A stretch of 64,000 nt of DNA from Photobacterium ganghwense (GCF_003025595.1 NZ_PYMI01000009.1:62001-126000); one strand, 5' to 3'; positions 16,572 to 24,986 are shown, counted from the first letter of the stretch. Notes: a model not told the origin generated them from the sequence alone. Numbers and translations are program-made.

Positions 16572-16597
16572 AAAAAAGCCAGCACAAAAGCTGGCTT
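16572..16597 (-). terminator. Rho-independent terminator of leuO
   Basis: AAGCCAGC (16576-16583) and GCTGGCTT (16590-16597); the minus strand continues into a run of T residues. It is 29 bp beyond the leuO stop. Confidence 0.92.
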
Positions 16598-16625
16598 AAC
16601 CTTGAATCACAGAGTGCGCGCCGGC

Positions 16626-17582
16626 TCAGTACTCACCGGAACCACAGATTGCCAGCAGCTGATCCCGCATCCAGAGATGGCCTTTGTCTTTTTGCGAAGA
16701 TTCGTGCCAGCTCAGGTAACCGCTGACCGCGCCGGATTCAAACGGCAGCGGCAGGATTTTCAGGGATTGCTGCTGGGCCGCAGCCGTTGCCAGCCAGCGA
16801 GGTACCACGGCAATCAGCTCAGACTGACTGGTCACATACAGCACGTTGCTCAGACTGGTTCCCTGATAGGCAGGCGCGTAGTGACTTTTCTCGTGATAAA
16901 CCGTTTCGGCAAAAGGTTTCACGCCCGGTACGGTCTTCAGCACTGCATGTTTTTCCGCTTCAAATTCTGCAGTGGAAAGGGTATCCCCCAGACGCGGATG
17001 ATTACCGGCGGCGACAACCACCAGCTCATCATGAAACAGTGCCGTGCTGCACATACCCGGTTCATCGAAGCGCGCATAATCAATCACAAAATCGATATTC
17101 TGGTACTGCATCTTCTCTGCCATCGCCGCATCAGATTCGGTTTCTATCTGTACCCGGACATTTGGAGCCTGCTCAGCCAAGGTGCGCAAAATCGCCGGAA
17201 CAAAGCGAATATCCGACGGGCTGCTGATCGCCAGCTTAAAAGTGCGGTTGGAGGTTTGCGGACAGAACACGGAAGCAGGCAACTCATTTTTCACCAGCTG
17301 CAGTGCCTGGCGCAGCGGGCCGAACAGCTGCTTGGCACGCTGAGTGGGCTGGATCCCGCGACCATGACGGATAAACAGCTCATCATTGAACATGACTTTC
17401 AGGCGCGCCACGGCATTACTGACCGCGGGTTGAGACATCCCCAGGTTGTGTGCCGCCCGGGTGATGTTCTGCTCTTGCATCACAGCGTCGAACACTGTCA
17501 GCAGATTCAGATCAACACTGCGTAAGTTGGTCTCCATAGTGTAACCATCAACAGAGTGAATTGTTGCGCTCTTGCGTGCCAT
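16626..17582 (-). CDS. leuO: LysR-family regulator LeuO
   Basis: 318 residues. The N-terminal winged helix-turn-helix reads VDLNLLTVFDAVMQEQNITR and MSQPAVSNAVARLKVMFNDE, nearly identical to E. coli LeuO. The C-terminal effector domain ends with the LSWHESSQKDKGHLWMRDQL segment also conserved in LeuO. In enterics it is an H-NS antagonist and pleiotropic regulator; in vibrios it belongs to the ToxR/virulence and stress circuit. GAGG precedes the ATG by about six bases. Its location between ilvIH and leuABCD matches E. coli. The upstream region is AT-rich and structured. Confidence 0.95.
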   Translation of the reverse strand: MARKSATIHSVDGYTMETNLRSVDLNLLTVFDAVMQEQNITRAAHNLGMSQPAVSNAVARLKVMFNDELFIRHGRGIQPTQRAKQLFGPLRQALQLVKNELPASVFCPQTSNRTFKLAISSPSDIRFVPAILRTLAEQAPNVRVQIETESDAAMAEKMQYQNIDFVIDYARFDEPGMCSTALFHDELVVVAAGNHPRLGDTLSTAEFEAEKHAVLKTVPGVKPFAETVYHEKSHYAPAYQGTSLSNVLYVTSQSELIAVVPRWLATAAAQQQSLKILPLPFESGAVSGYLSWHESSQKDKGHLWMRDQLLAICGSGEY

Positions 17583-17828
17583 TTTTGCCTCTAGTGAATA
17601 CCTGTTCCGGGAGCTAACAGGCGCGCTGACAGCACGATACTTGTTGTATCACGCCAGAACCCCGCCTGCTGTACGGCAAGTATCATGCAAATGAATATAT
17701 GAAATAAATAGAGGATGCCGTGCAAATCGGTCAGCACATCCAAACTGCCGCCAAAAATCACAACAAATTCATATATATCATAAAGATACAAGAACCTAAA
17801 ACATTCTAAAAAGATTGTAAATAACATA
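17583..17828 (-). promoter_or_regulatory. AT-rich leuO upstream region with crossing helices
   Basis: No gene. Near the start codon two complementary pairs interleave: ACAGCA (17629-17634) with TGCTGT (17667-17672) and GATACTTG (17636-17643) with CAAGTATC (17677-17684). In RNA these cross, so they form either a pseudoknot or mutually exclusive hairpins just upstream of the leuO ribosome site. The distal part (17690-17828) is strongly AT-rich, as expected for an H-NS/LeuO-controlled promoter. Confidence 0.4.
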
Positions 17829-17859
17829 AAGCCACAATGGGTTGATACCATTGTGGCTT
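17829..17859 (-). terminator. 12-bp perfect hairpin, likely terminator for the glycosyltransferase transcript
   Basis: AAGCCACAATGG (17829-17840), 7-base loop, CCATTGTGGCTT (17848-17859). On the minus strand it is followed by TTATGTTATTT. It lies downstream of the minus-strand glycosyltransferase gene and before leuO. Confidence 0.6.
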
Positions 17860-17898
17860 AACAGGCAGGGAGGTTGGGTCAGCATGAGGTCAGGAAAA

Positions 17899-17950
17899 GC
17901 CATGACTTAACGCCATGACCTAAAGCAATGACTTAACAACCGTGACTCAC
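17899..17950. repeat. Degenerate 13-bp tandem repeat array (about 4 units)
   Basis: Units GCCATGACTTAAC (17899), GCCATGACCTAAA (17912), GCAATGACTTAAC (17925) and a fourth diverged copy with one inserted base (17938-17950). The ATGACTTAA core is kept. It lies between the glycosyltransferase stop and the hairpin at 17829-17859. No coding role. Confidence 0.7.
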
Positions 17951-18036
17951 AAACGTCTTTGTACGAGGACTTTCACACATCACGCTCGAGCCATCACGGC
18001 CAAGACGTACTCCGGGCAACCATCACCCGGAAACAA

Positions 18037-19146
18037 CTAGCAGGTTGGGCTGATTGACAGCTTACGCCGGCTCGGCACCTTTGGGGAATAGAGTTCCACC
18101 AGCGCTTCCTCAACCACCTCGGGAAACTCAACTTGCTCCCACAGCCGGTGCCAGAGTGCTTCGCCTTTGTGCCAATCCCCTTCCGCTATCCAGCCGGCAA
18201 TCAGCATGGCCACGTCCGGCAGGTGCACCCGACCGGCACCCTCGCTATCAAGCCAGCCGCGCAAGGCAGACGGGTCCAGATAACTCATCGACTGCGCCAG
18301 CCCCATGATCTCTAAAGTCATCACATTGCTCTGCTGCTCATACTGGCCATGCAGCGGCTTAAGCAGCAGCTTTTTGCCAAGGCTGATCGCTTCAGACGGC
18401 AGCTCAAACCCGCCATTGGCAATCACACCGTGACAGCAATGCATCTGATGATGAAAAGTCGCGCGGTTGAGTTTTCGGAGACTGACGTTTTCGTATTCGT
18501 GGTCCTGTTCGACCTCGGGATGAAAACAGAAAAAATGTACCTGAGTAAAACGGGTCAACAGATCAAGCACCGCGCTGAGGTTCTCAAACGGCAAGTAGAC
18601 CAACACGGAGCCATCGTTGGTGATCGGCTGGATCGAGGGCGGCACGATCGGCGGCAGAATAAACTGGTTAAAGTGGTACCAGTGCAGACCCACTTGCTGC
18701 GCCGTCGGGGCAAAAAACCGAGTGATCAGCTTATCCAGACTACTTTGCCCCTGTTTGGGAATATCCTGCAGGAACGCGTTCTGGTGACTCAGGCCAATGC
18801 TGTGGACGTTTTGCCGGCGCGCGGCCCAGGCCGAGACCGGCTCAAAGTCATTGAGCACCAGGTCATAGCGGGTTAAATCCAGCGCGTTCACATCGCGCAG
18901 GAAAGTACGCGGCTGATTATGGGTCAGGGTTTTCCACTGATTCAGCTGACCGTTTTCCGTCACAAACGTCAGCCCGGCCCGGGTCTGGTAATCACCGAAC
19001 TCAGCCATGTCGAAATACTGCGTCTGCTCGCGGCCGGTAAACAGGTAGTCCACCTCAACCTCCAGCAGAGAAAATGCCCGAGCCATCTCTCTGGCGCGGG
19101 AAATGTGCCCGTTTCCGGTCCCCTGTACTCCATAAAGGATCTTCAT
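18037..19146 (-). CDS. MJ1255-type (GT-B fold) glycosyltransferase-like protein
   Basis: 369 residues beginning MKILYGVQGTGNGHISRAREMA, the glycine-rich N-terminal loop of the MJ1255/TIGR00661 family of GT-B glycosyltransferase homologues. The C-terminal half has GVIANGGFELPSEAISLGKKLLLKPLHGQYEQ, the nucleotide-sugar-binding pattern of the family (conserved glycine loop, then a Gln/Glu-rich loop). No signal peptide or membrane helix, so probably cytoplasmic and peripheral. A PAP2 phosphatase gene is 10 bp upstream in the same transcript, suggesting action on a lipid-linked substrate; the real substrate is unknown. Confidence 0.8.
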   Translation of the reverse strand: MKILYGVQGTGNGHISRAREMARAFSLLEVEVDYLFTGREQTQYFDMAEFGDYQTRAGLTFVTENGQLNQWKTLTHNQPRTFLRDVNALDLTRYDLVLNDFEPVSAWAARRQNVHSIGLSHQNAFLQDIPKQGQSSLDKLITRFFAPTAQQVGLHWYHFNQFILPPIVPPSIQPITNDGSVLVYLPFENLSAVLDLLTRFTQVHFFCFHPEVEQDHEYENVSLRKLNRATFHHQMHCCHGVIANGGFELPSEAISLGKKLLLKPLHGQYEQQSNVMTLEIMGLAQSMSYLDPSALRGWLDSEGAGRVHLPDVAMLIAGWIAEGDWHKGEALWHRLWEQVEFPEVVEEALVELYSPKVPSRRKLSISPTC

Positions 19147-19156
19147 TCACAGCCCT

Positions 19157-19660
19157 CTACATATTCACCAGCTGGAAGCACAGGAGACCCAGCGCCGCAC
19201 CAGCTGCAATATCAGTAATATAGTGTACGCCCAGCAATACCCTCGACAGCCCGATCGCCATCGCCCAGGGCCAGATAAACCAAGCGGTATCCGGGTAATA
19301 CGTGGTGATCAGCGAAGCCATCACAAACGCGGCCGCAGTATGGCCGGACGGCAGACTGTATTTGTCTGACGGCTTGATAAAACTTGGCAGGGAAACTGGG
19401 CGTGCCCGTTTGAAACTGTTTTTCAGAAGAAGGTAAACGGGCAACTCCAACGCAAAAGCCTGCAAGCCGATCAGCACCACTTCCGTGCCTTTGACAGTGT
19501 CCAGCAGCCAGACCAGCAAGGCAAACAGAAGGTATAAGTGGCCATCCCCGGTGTGTGATACCGCCCGGCTGACCTGTGCGACCTGAACATTAAAGCGGTG
19601 GCACAGGCAGCGTGATGAAACGGCATAATCGAGGCGCTGTAAGGGTGTCAGTATGGTCAT
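19157..19660 (-). CDS. PAP2-family membrane phosphatase
   Basis: 167 residues with several transmembrane helices. The three phosphatase signatures are complete: KNSFKRARP (motif 1), PSGHTAA (motif 2) and SRVLLGVHYITD (motif 3, with catalytic His and Asp). These enzymes remove phosphate from undecaprenyl pyrophosphate, phosphatidic acid or phosphatidylglycerol phosphate at the outer face of the membrane. First gene of a two-gene unit with the MJ1255-type glycosyltransferase. Confidence 0.9.
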   Translation of the reverse strand: MTILTPLQRLDYAVSSRCLCHRFNVQVAQVSRAVSHTGDGHLYLLFALLVWLLDTVKGTEVVLIGLQAFALELPVYLLLKNSFKRARPVSLPSFIKPSDKYSLPSGHTAAAFVMASLITTYYPDTAWFIWPWAMAIGLSRVLLGVHYITDIAAGAALGLLCFQLVNM

Positions 19661-19825
19661 CCTCGCATCCTTATCTGATTAAATCGCCACCAGAGTAAGA
19701 AAGGGATATGACAGCGCAGTGACGCTTTGACGGAAGCTCAATGACAATCTTCACGCCCGCGTTGCCCGTTGTTTTCACTTGGCACCCGGAGATGGGTTTA
19801 TGCTGGTTTGACCGGATCCGCGTCG

Positions 19826-19856
19826 GCAAAAACCAGTGAACTCCACTGGTTTTTGC
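19826..19856. terminator. Orphan bidirectional terminator-like hairpin
   Basis: GCAAAAACCAGTG and its exact complement (13 bp) around the loop AACTC, with A- and T-tracts inside the arms, as in bidirectional intrinsic terminators. It lies in the divergent gap between the PAP2 gene and the leu promoter, where no known transcript ends. Confidence 0.55.
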
Positions 19857-19916
19857 AAACCAAACAGAACTATTCACTGAATCGAACTGAACATAAAATA
19901 AACATGAAATTAGTAG

Positions 19917-19946
19917 TTGACGCTCAGCCTGTCTGTTTGGTATTCA
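19917..19946 (+). promoter_or_regulatory. Candidate promoter of the leu operon
   Basis: TTGACG (19917-19922), 18-bp spacer, TATTCA (19941-19946) preceded by TGG (extended -10). It would start transcription about 28 nt before the leuL frame. A closer -10 (GATAAT, 19966-19971) would leave almost no 5' leader and is less likely. Confidence 0.45.
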
Positions 19947-19980
19947 TTTGTTAACCAATTACTCGGATAATATTGCAAAC

Positions 19981-20046
19981 ATGAAAATGCGTTTCTCATC
20001 AATTCTCCTAAGCCTCCTCCTTATCGTGACCAGTTCGCGCGGGTAG
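19981..20046 (+). CDS. leuL: leu operon leader peptide
   Basis: 21 codons then TAG. The middle reads ILLSLLLIV: five leucine codons in a stretch of seven, mostly CTC/CTT/CTA. This is the sensor of a leucine attenuator: scarce Leu-tRNA stalls the ribosome here. The last codons (GCGCGGGT at 20037-20044) are the same sequence as the 3' arm of the downstream terminator and can pair with its 5' arm. leuA begins 132 nt downstream. Too short to be found by length, but position and composition are diagnostic. Confidence 0.88.
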   Translation: MKMRFSSILLSLLLIVTSSRG

Positions 20047-20109
20047 CTTATGGGTGAGAAACAACACCACTAAGAATTCACAAAACCCGCGCAATATGCG
20101 CGGGTTTTT
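20037..20109 (+). terminator. leu attenuator: alternative pairing and terminator
   Basis: The terminator is AACCCGCGC (20084-20092), loop AATAT, GCGCGGGTT (20098-20106), then T residues to 20109. GCGCGGGT at the end of leuL (20037-20044) can pair with the terminator 5' arm instead, giving the mutually exclusive structure needed for attenuation. Confidence 0.88.
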
Positions 20110-20178
20110 CGTATATGAGGCCGGCGCAAGCGGATGCAGACCAAGCCATTACAGGCAGGCCAATAAAAGGAAGCAGCT

Positions 20179-21729
20179 ATGAACAATCAGGTCATCATTT
20201 TCGATACCACTTTGCGTGACGGCGAACAGGCGTTGTCCGCCAGTCTGACGGTCAGGGAAAAACTGCAAATCGCTTACGCACTGGAGCGCTTGGGGGTCGA
20301 TGTTATTGAGGCCGGGTTCCCCGTTTCCTCGCCGGGTGATTTTGAATCGGTGCAGACCATTGCCAAGCACATCAAAAACAGCCGGGTCTGCGCCTTGTCC
20401 CGCGCCGTCGCCAACGACATTGATGTGGCCGCCGAATCCCTGAAAGTGGCCGAAGCCTTCCGAATTCATACCTTTATTTCTACGTCAACCATCCACGTAC
20501 AAGACAAACTGCGCCGCAGCTACGATGACGTCATCGAGATGGGCGTCGCAGCAGTGAAGCGTGCCCGCAAGTACACTGATGATGTCGAGTTTTCCTGTGA
20601 AGATGCTGGCCGTACACCTATCGATAACCTGTGCCGGATGGTGGAAGCAGCCATCAATGCCGGGGCCACGACAGTGAACATCCCGGACACCGTCGGCTAT
20701 ACCCTGCCTAACGAATTTGGCGGCATCATCACTCAGCTATTCAACCGCGTGCCGAATATCGATAAAGCCGTGATTTCTGTGCACTGTCACGACGATCTGG
20801 GCATGTCAGTAGCCAACTCCATGGCTGCGGTGCAGGCAGGTGCCCGCCAGGTTGAAGGGACCATTAACGGTATTGGTGAACGGGCCGGTAACTGTGCGCT
20901 GGAAGAGATTGCGATGATCATCAAGACCCGCGCCGAGTTTCTGGGGGTCGATACCGGTATCAAACATGACGAGATCTCACGGACCAGCAAGCTGGTCAGC
21001 CAGCTGTGCAACATGCCGATTCAGGCCAACAAAGCGATTGTCGGTGCCAATGCCTTCAGCCACTCGTCCGGTATCCATCAGGACGGCATGCTGAAGAACA
21101 AGAACACTTACGAAATCATGACGCCGGAATCCATCGGCCTGAAAAACCAGGCGCTGAACCTGACATCCCGCTCCGGCCGTGCCGCCGTGAAAAGCCACAT
21201 GGACACCATGGGCTACAACGAGAACGAATACGATCTGGATACCCTGTACGCCGACTTCCTGAAACTGGCAGACCGCAAGGGTCAGGTGTTCGACTACGAT
21301 CTGGAAGCGTTGATGTATTTTGCCAACCTGCGTGAAGAAGACGATTTCTACAAGCTGAACTACCTGAGCGTTCAGTCCGGCAGCGTGATGGCGACCACCA
21401 GTATCAAACTGCAGTGCGGGGATGAAGAAAAATGTGAGGCCGCGGTCGGTAACGGCCCGGTCGACGCCCTGTACCAATGTATTTACCGCCTGACCGGCTA
21501 CGAGATCGTGCTGGATAAATTCGACCTGACCGCCAAAGGTGAAGGGGAAGATGGCCTGGGCCAGGCCGATATTATTGCCAACTACAAAGGCCGTAAGTAC
21601 CACGGTACCGGCCTGGCTACCGACATTGTCGAGGCCTCAGGTCAGGCATTGCTGCATGTGATCAACAGCATCCACCGCGCAGAGCAAATCGAACAAATCA
21701 AACAAAAATCCCATATGGAGACAGTATAA
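20179..21729 (+). CDS. leuA: 2-isopropylmalate synthase
   Basis: 516 residues (E. coli 523). Condenses acetyl-CoA with 2-ketoisovalerate, the committed step of leucine synthesis. The N-terminal TIM barrel carries DTTLRDGEQ (about residues 9-18) and the metal ligands in SVHCHDDLGMS (about 200). The C-terminal LeuA dimer/regulatory domain (from about residue 390) binds leucine for feedback inhibition. Preceded by AAAGGAAG. First structural gene after the leuL attenuator; leuB follows after 2 bp. Confidence 0.97.
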   Translation: MNNQVIIFDTTLRDGEQALSASLTVREKLQIAYALERLGVDVIEAGFPVSSPGDFESVQTIAKHIKNSRVCALSRAVANDIDVAAESLKVAEAFRIHTFISTSTIHVQDKLRRSYDDVIEMGVAAVKRARKYTDDVEFSCEDAGRTPIDNLCRMVEAAINAGATTVNIPDTVGYTLPNEFGGIITQLFNRVPNIDKAVISVHCHDDLGMSVANSMAAVQAGARQVEGTINGIGERAGNCALEEIAMIIKTRAEFLGVDTGIKHDEISRTSKLVSQLCNMPIQANKAIVGANAFSHSSGIHQDGMLKNKNTYEIMTPESIGLKNQALNLTSRSGRAAVKSHMDTMGYNENEYDLDTLYADFLKLADRKGQVFDYDLEALMYFANLREEDDFYKLNYLSVQSGSVMATTSIKLQCGDEEKCEAAVGNGPVDALYQCIYRLTGYEIVLDKFDLTAKGEGEDGLGQADIIANYKGRKYHGTGLATDIVEASGQALLHVINSIHRAEQIEQIKQKSHMETV

Positions 21730-21731
21730 CC

Positions 21732-22820
21732 ATGGCAGGTACTTACAATATCGCCGTTTTACCGGGTGACGGCATTGGCCCGGAAGTCATGCAGCAAGCC
21801 CACAAAGTGTTGGATGCCGCGCAGGAAAAATTCGGCTTTACCCTGAATTGCAAAGAATACGATGTCGGTGGCATTGCCATCGACAACCACGGCTGTCCGT
21901 TACCAGAAGCGACCCTGAAAGGCTGTGAAGCGGCAGACGCGATCTTGTTTGGCTCAGTCGGCGGCCCGAAATGGGAACACCTGCCACCCAATGATCAGCC
22001 GGAGCGCGGCGCGTTGCTGCCACTGCGCAAGCATTTCCAGCTGTTTTGCAACCTGCGTCCGGCGCAAATTCATGCGGGTCTGGAGCGTTTTTCCCCGCTG
22101 CGAGCTGACATTTCCGAGCGTGGTTTTGACATCGTGGTGGTGCGCGAGCTGACCGGCGGCATTTACTTTGGCCAGCCAAAAGGGCGCGAAGGGTCAGGGC
22201 CGGAAGAAAAAGCCTTTGATACTGAGATCTACCACCGCTACGAGATTGAGCGCATTGCCCGGATCGCGTTTGAATCAGCCAAGCTGCGCGGCAAAAAAGT
22301 GTGCTCGATTGATAAAGCGAACGTGCTGCAAAGCTCAATTCTGTGGCGTGAAGTGGTGGAAGAGATTGCCAAAGACTACCCGGACGTGAGCCTGAGCCAC
22401 ATGTACATCGACAACGCGACCATGCAGCTGATCAAAGACCCGGCGCAATTTGACGTCATGCTGTGCTCCAACATTTTCGGTGACATCATTTCCGATGAAT
22501 GCGCCATGATCACCGGCTCAATGGGGATGCTGCCTTCTGCCAGCCTGAACCAGGACAAGTTCGGCATGTACGAGCCAGCAGGCGGCTCAGCACCGGATAT
22601 TGCCGGTAAAAACATCGCCAACCCGGTAGCACAAATTCTGTCGGCAGCACTGATGCTGCGTTACAGCCTGGGCGAAGAGCAGGCAGCTCGCGCGATTGAA
22701 CAGGCCGTTTCACAGGCGCTGGAAGCCGGCGAGCTGACCGCCGATCTGGCCGGTAACAGCCCGGCGCTGAGCACCAGCGAAATGGGTGACCGCATCGCCC
22801 ACTATATTCGCCAGGCCTGA
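21732..22820 (+). CDS. leuB: 3-isopropylmalate dehydrogenase
   Basis: 362 residues. NAD-dependent oxidative decarboxylation of 3-isopropylmalate. The beta-decarboxylating dehydrogenase signature NIFGDIISDECAMITGSMGMLPSASL is present (about residues 245-270), as are VRELTGGIYFGQPKG (about 137-150) and the NAD-binding GSAPDIAGK. The ATG is two bases after the leuA stop; its ribosome site (TGGAG) overlaps the end of leuA, indicating coupling. Confidence 0.97.
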   Translation: MAGTYNIAVLPGDGIGPEVMQQAHKVLDAAQEKFGFTLNCKEYDVGGIAIDNHGCPLPEATLKGCEAADAILFGSVGGPKWEHLPPNDQPERGALLPLRKHFQLFCNLRPAQIHAGLERFSPLRADISERGFDIVVVRELTGGIYFGQPKGREGSGPEEKAFDTEIYHRYEIERIARIAFESAKLRGKKVCSIDKANVLQSSILWREVVEEIAKDYPDVSLSHMYIDNATMQLIKDPAQFDVMLCSNIFGDIISDECAMITGSMGMLPSASLNQDKFGMYEPAGGSAPDIAGKNIANPVAQILSAALMLRYSLGEEQAARAIEQAVSQALEAGELTADLAGNSPALSTSEMGDRIAHYIRQA

Positions 22821-22857
22821 ATCGCCCGGACATTATAAAAACAGGGAGCAAACCACA

Positions 22858-24306
22858 ATGTCGACAACTAACGCGCCAGAGACACAAGCGCCAAGGACGC
22901 TTTACCAGAAAGTTTACGATGCCCATGTCGCCGTCGCGGCCGAAGGCGAAACCCCGATCCTGTATATCGACCGTCACCTGGTGCATGAAGTCACCTCACC
23001 GCAGGCCTTTGACGGCCTGCGCGAAAAAGGCCGTCCGGTACGCCAGGTCGGCAAAACCTTTGCCACCATGGATCATAACGTCTCAACCCAGACCAAAGAC
23101 ATCAAAGCCTCCGGCGAGATGGCCCGGATCCAGATGGAAACGCTGGCCAAGAACTGTGAAGAGTTCGGGGTCACTCTGTACGACCTCAACCACAAATATC
23201 AGGGTATCGTGCACGTGATGGGGCCGGAGCTGGGGATTACCCTGCCGGGGATGACCATCGTGTGTGGCGATTCCCACACCGCCACTCACGGCGCCTTCGG
23301 CTCGCTGGCTTTCGGCATCGGCACCTCCGAAGTTGAGCACGTTTTGGCGACTCAGACCCTCAAGCAGGCTCGCGCCAAGACCATGAAAATCGAGGTCAAA
23401 GGCAAAGTGGCACCGGGTATCACCGCGAAAGATATCGTGCTGGCGATCATCGGCAAAACCACCGCCGCGGGCGGAACCGGTTATGTGGTCGAATTCTGTG
23501 GCGAGGCGATCACCGACCTGTCGATGGAAGGGCGGATGACAGTATGTAACATGGCGATTGAGCTGGGTGCCAAAGCCGGCCTGATCGCGCCAGACCAGAC
23601 CACGTTCGACTACGTCAAGGGCCGACACTTTGCCCCGACCGGCGCTGACTGGGATGCTGCAATCACCTACTGGCAGACCCTGAAAACCGATGCCGAAGCC
23701 ACATACGACGCCGTGGTCACTCTGAATGCCAAAGACATCAAACCGCAGATCACCTGGGGAACCAACCCGGGCCAGGTAATTGCCGTGGACGAGCCAATTC
23801 CGTCTCCGGCTGACTTCAGCGACCCGGTTGAAAAAGCCTCCGCGGAAAAAGCACTGGCCTACATGGGGCTGGAAGCCGGCAAAAAGCTGTCTGATTTTTC
23901 AATCGACAAAGTCTTTATCGGTTCATGCACCAACTCACGCATTGAAGACATGCGCGCTGCCGCGGCCATTGCTAAAGGCCGTAAAGTCGCCCCGAACGTT
24001 CAGGCCCTGGTGGTACCGGGTTCAGAGCAGGTGAAAGCGCAGGCCGAGCAAGAAGGGCTGGATAAGATCTTTATTGAAGCCGGTTTTGAATGGCGTCTGC
24101 CGGGCTGCTCGATGTGTCTGGCGATGAACAACGACCGCCTGGGCCCGGGAGAGCGCTGCGCATCCACCAGCAACCGTAACTTCGAAGGCCGTCAGGGCCG
24201 TGATGGCCGCACGCACCTGGTCAGCCCGGCCATGGCTGCCGCCGCGGCGTGTGCCGGCCACTTTGTCGATATCCGCGAACTGGAACCAGAAGCTGCGACA
24301 GTATAA
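22858..24306 (+). CDS. leuC: 3-isopropylmalate dehydratase large subunit
   Basis: 482 residues from the ATG at 22858, which follows AGGGAG; E. coli LeuC is 466. An earlier in-frame start inside leuB has no ribosome site. Aconitase-fold [4Fe-4S] enzyme interconverting 2- and 3-isopropylmalate with LeuD. Cluster cysteines are in FIGSCTNSRIED and PGCSMCLAMN; VCGDSHTATHGAFG (about residue 140) is the substrate-binding signature. Compared with E. coli it has a slightly longer N-terminus (MSTTNAPETQAP). Confidence 0.96.
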   Translation: MSTTNAPETQAPRTLYQKVYDAHVAVAAEGETPILYIDRHLVHEVTSPQAFDGLREKGRPVRQVGKTFATMDHNVSTQTKDIKASGEMARIQMETLAKNCEEFGVTLYDLNHKYQGIVHVMGPELGITLPGMTIVCGDSHTATHGAFGSLAFGIGTSEVEHVLATQTLKQARAKTMKIEVKGKVAPGITAKDIVLAIIGKTTAAGGTGYVVEFCGEAITDLSMEGRMTVCNMAIELGAKAGLIAPDQTTFDYVKGRHFAPTGADWDAAITYWQTLKTDAEATYDAVVTLNAKDIKPQITWGTNPGQVIAVDEPIPSPADFSDPVEKASAEKALAYMGLEAGKKLSDFSIDKVFIGSCTNSRIEDMRAAAAIAKGRKVAPNVQALVVPGSEQVKAQAEQEGLDKIFIEAGFEWRLPGCSMCLAMNNDRLGPGERCASTSNRNFEGRQGRDGRTHLVSPAMAAAAACAGHFVDIRELEPEAATV

Positions 24307-24324
24307 TCAGAAGGAACGAAAGTA

Positions 24325-24927
24325 ATGACAGGATTTAAACAACATACCGGCCTGGTAGTTCCTCTGGATGCTGCCAACGTGGATACCGATGCCATTATCC
24401 CGAAGCAGTTTTTGCAGAAAGTCACCCGTACCGGTTTCGGCAAGCACCTGTTTCATGACTGGCGTTTTCTGGATGATGCCGGTGAACAGCCGAACCCGGG
24501 CTTTGTCATGAACGCGCCGCGCTATCAGGGTGCCAGCATTCTGCTGGCGCGGGAAAACTTCGGGTGCGGTTCATCCCGTGAGCACGCCCCGTGGGCGCTG
24601 GCCGATTACGGCATCAAAGTGATGATTGCACCGAGCTTTGCTGACATTTTCTACGGTAACTCGATCAACAACCAGATGGTACCGGTTCGCCTGAGCGAAG
24701 CAGAAGTCGACGAACTGTTCCAGTTTGTGGCTGCGACCGAAGGGGCAGAAATCACAGTGGATCTGGAAACCATGACCGTCAGCGCGAACGGCAAACAATA
24801 TCACTTTGAGATTGACGAGTTCCGCCGTCACTGCCTGCTGAACGGCCTGGATAATATCGGCCTGACGCTGCAGCACGAAGACAAGATCGCCGAGTATGAA
24901 AGCCGAATTCCGGCCTTCCTGGCGTAA
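24325..24927 (+). CDS. leuD: 3-isopropylmalate dehydratase small subunit
   Basis: 200 residues (E. coli 201). Swivel domain partner of LeuC. Carries the family segments NVDTDAIIPKQFL (about residues 16-28) and LLARENFGCGSSREHAPWAL (about 73-92), where the GSSRE loop completes the active site. It starts 18 bp after leuC with AGAAGGAA ahead of it. Last gene of leuABCD, followed by a terminator. Confidence 0.97.
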   Translation: MTGFKQHTGLVVPLDAANVDTDAIIPKQFLQKVTRTGFGKHLFHDWRFLDDAGEQPNPGFVMNAPRYQGASILLARENFGCGSSREHAPWALADYGIKVMIAPSFADIFYGNSINNQMVPVRLSEAEVDELFQFVAATEGAEITVDLETMTVSANGKQYHFEIDEFRRHCLLNGLDNIGLTLQHEDKIAEYESRIPAFLA

Positions 24928-24955
24928 CCTTCAGGAACATCACACACCGCCTCAT

Positions 24956-24986
24956 CAGCCCCGAGCTTGCTCGGGGCTGTTTCGTT
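24956..24986 (+). terminator. Rho-independent terminator of leuABCD
   Basis: CAGCCCCGAGC (24956-24966), TT loop, GCTCGGGGCTG (24969-24979), then TTTCGTT. Downstream (25070-25125) there is a purine-rich stretch with AACAAG/AACAGG hexamer repetition and no gene. Confidence 0.85.

Noticed and set aside
16227..17525. 432-codon plus-strand frame
   Set aside because: Antisense to leuO and the start of the acyl-CoA ligase gene; no homology-like features.
17899..17950. Replication iterons
   Set aside because: No initiator gene, DnaA boxes or plasmid genes nearby; the context is core chromosome.
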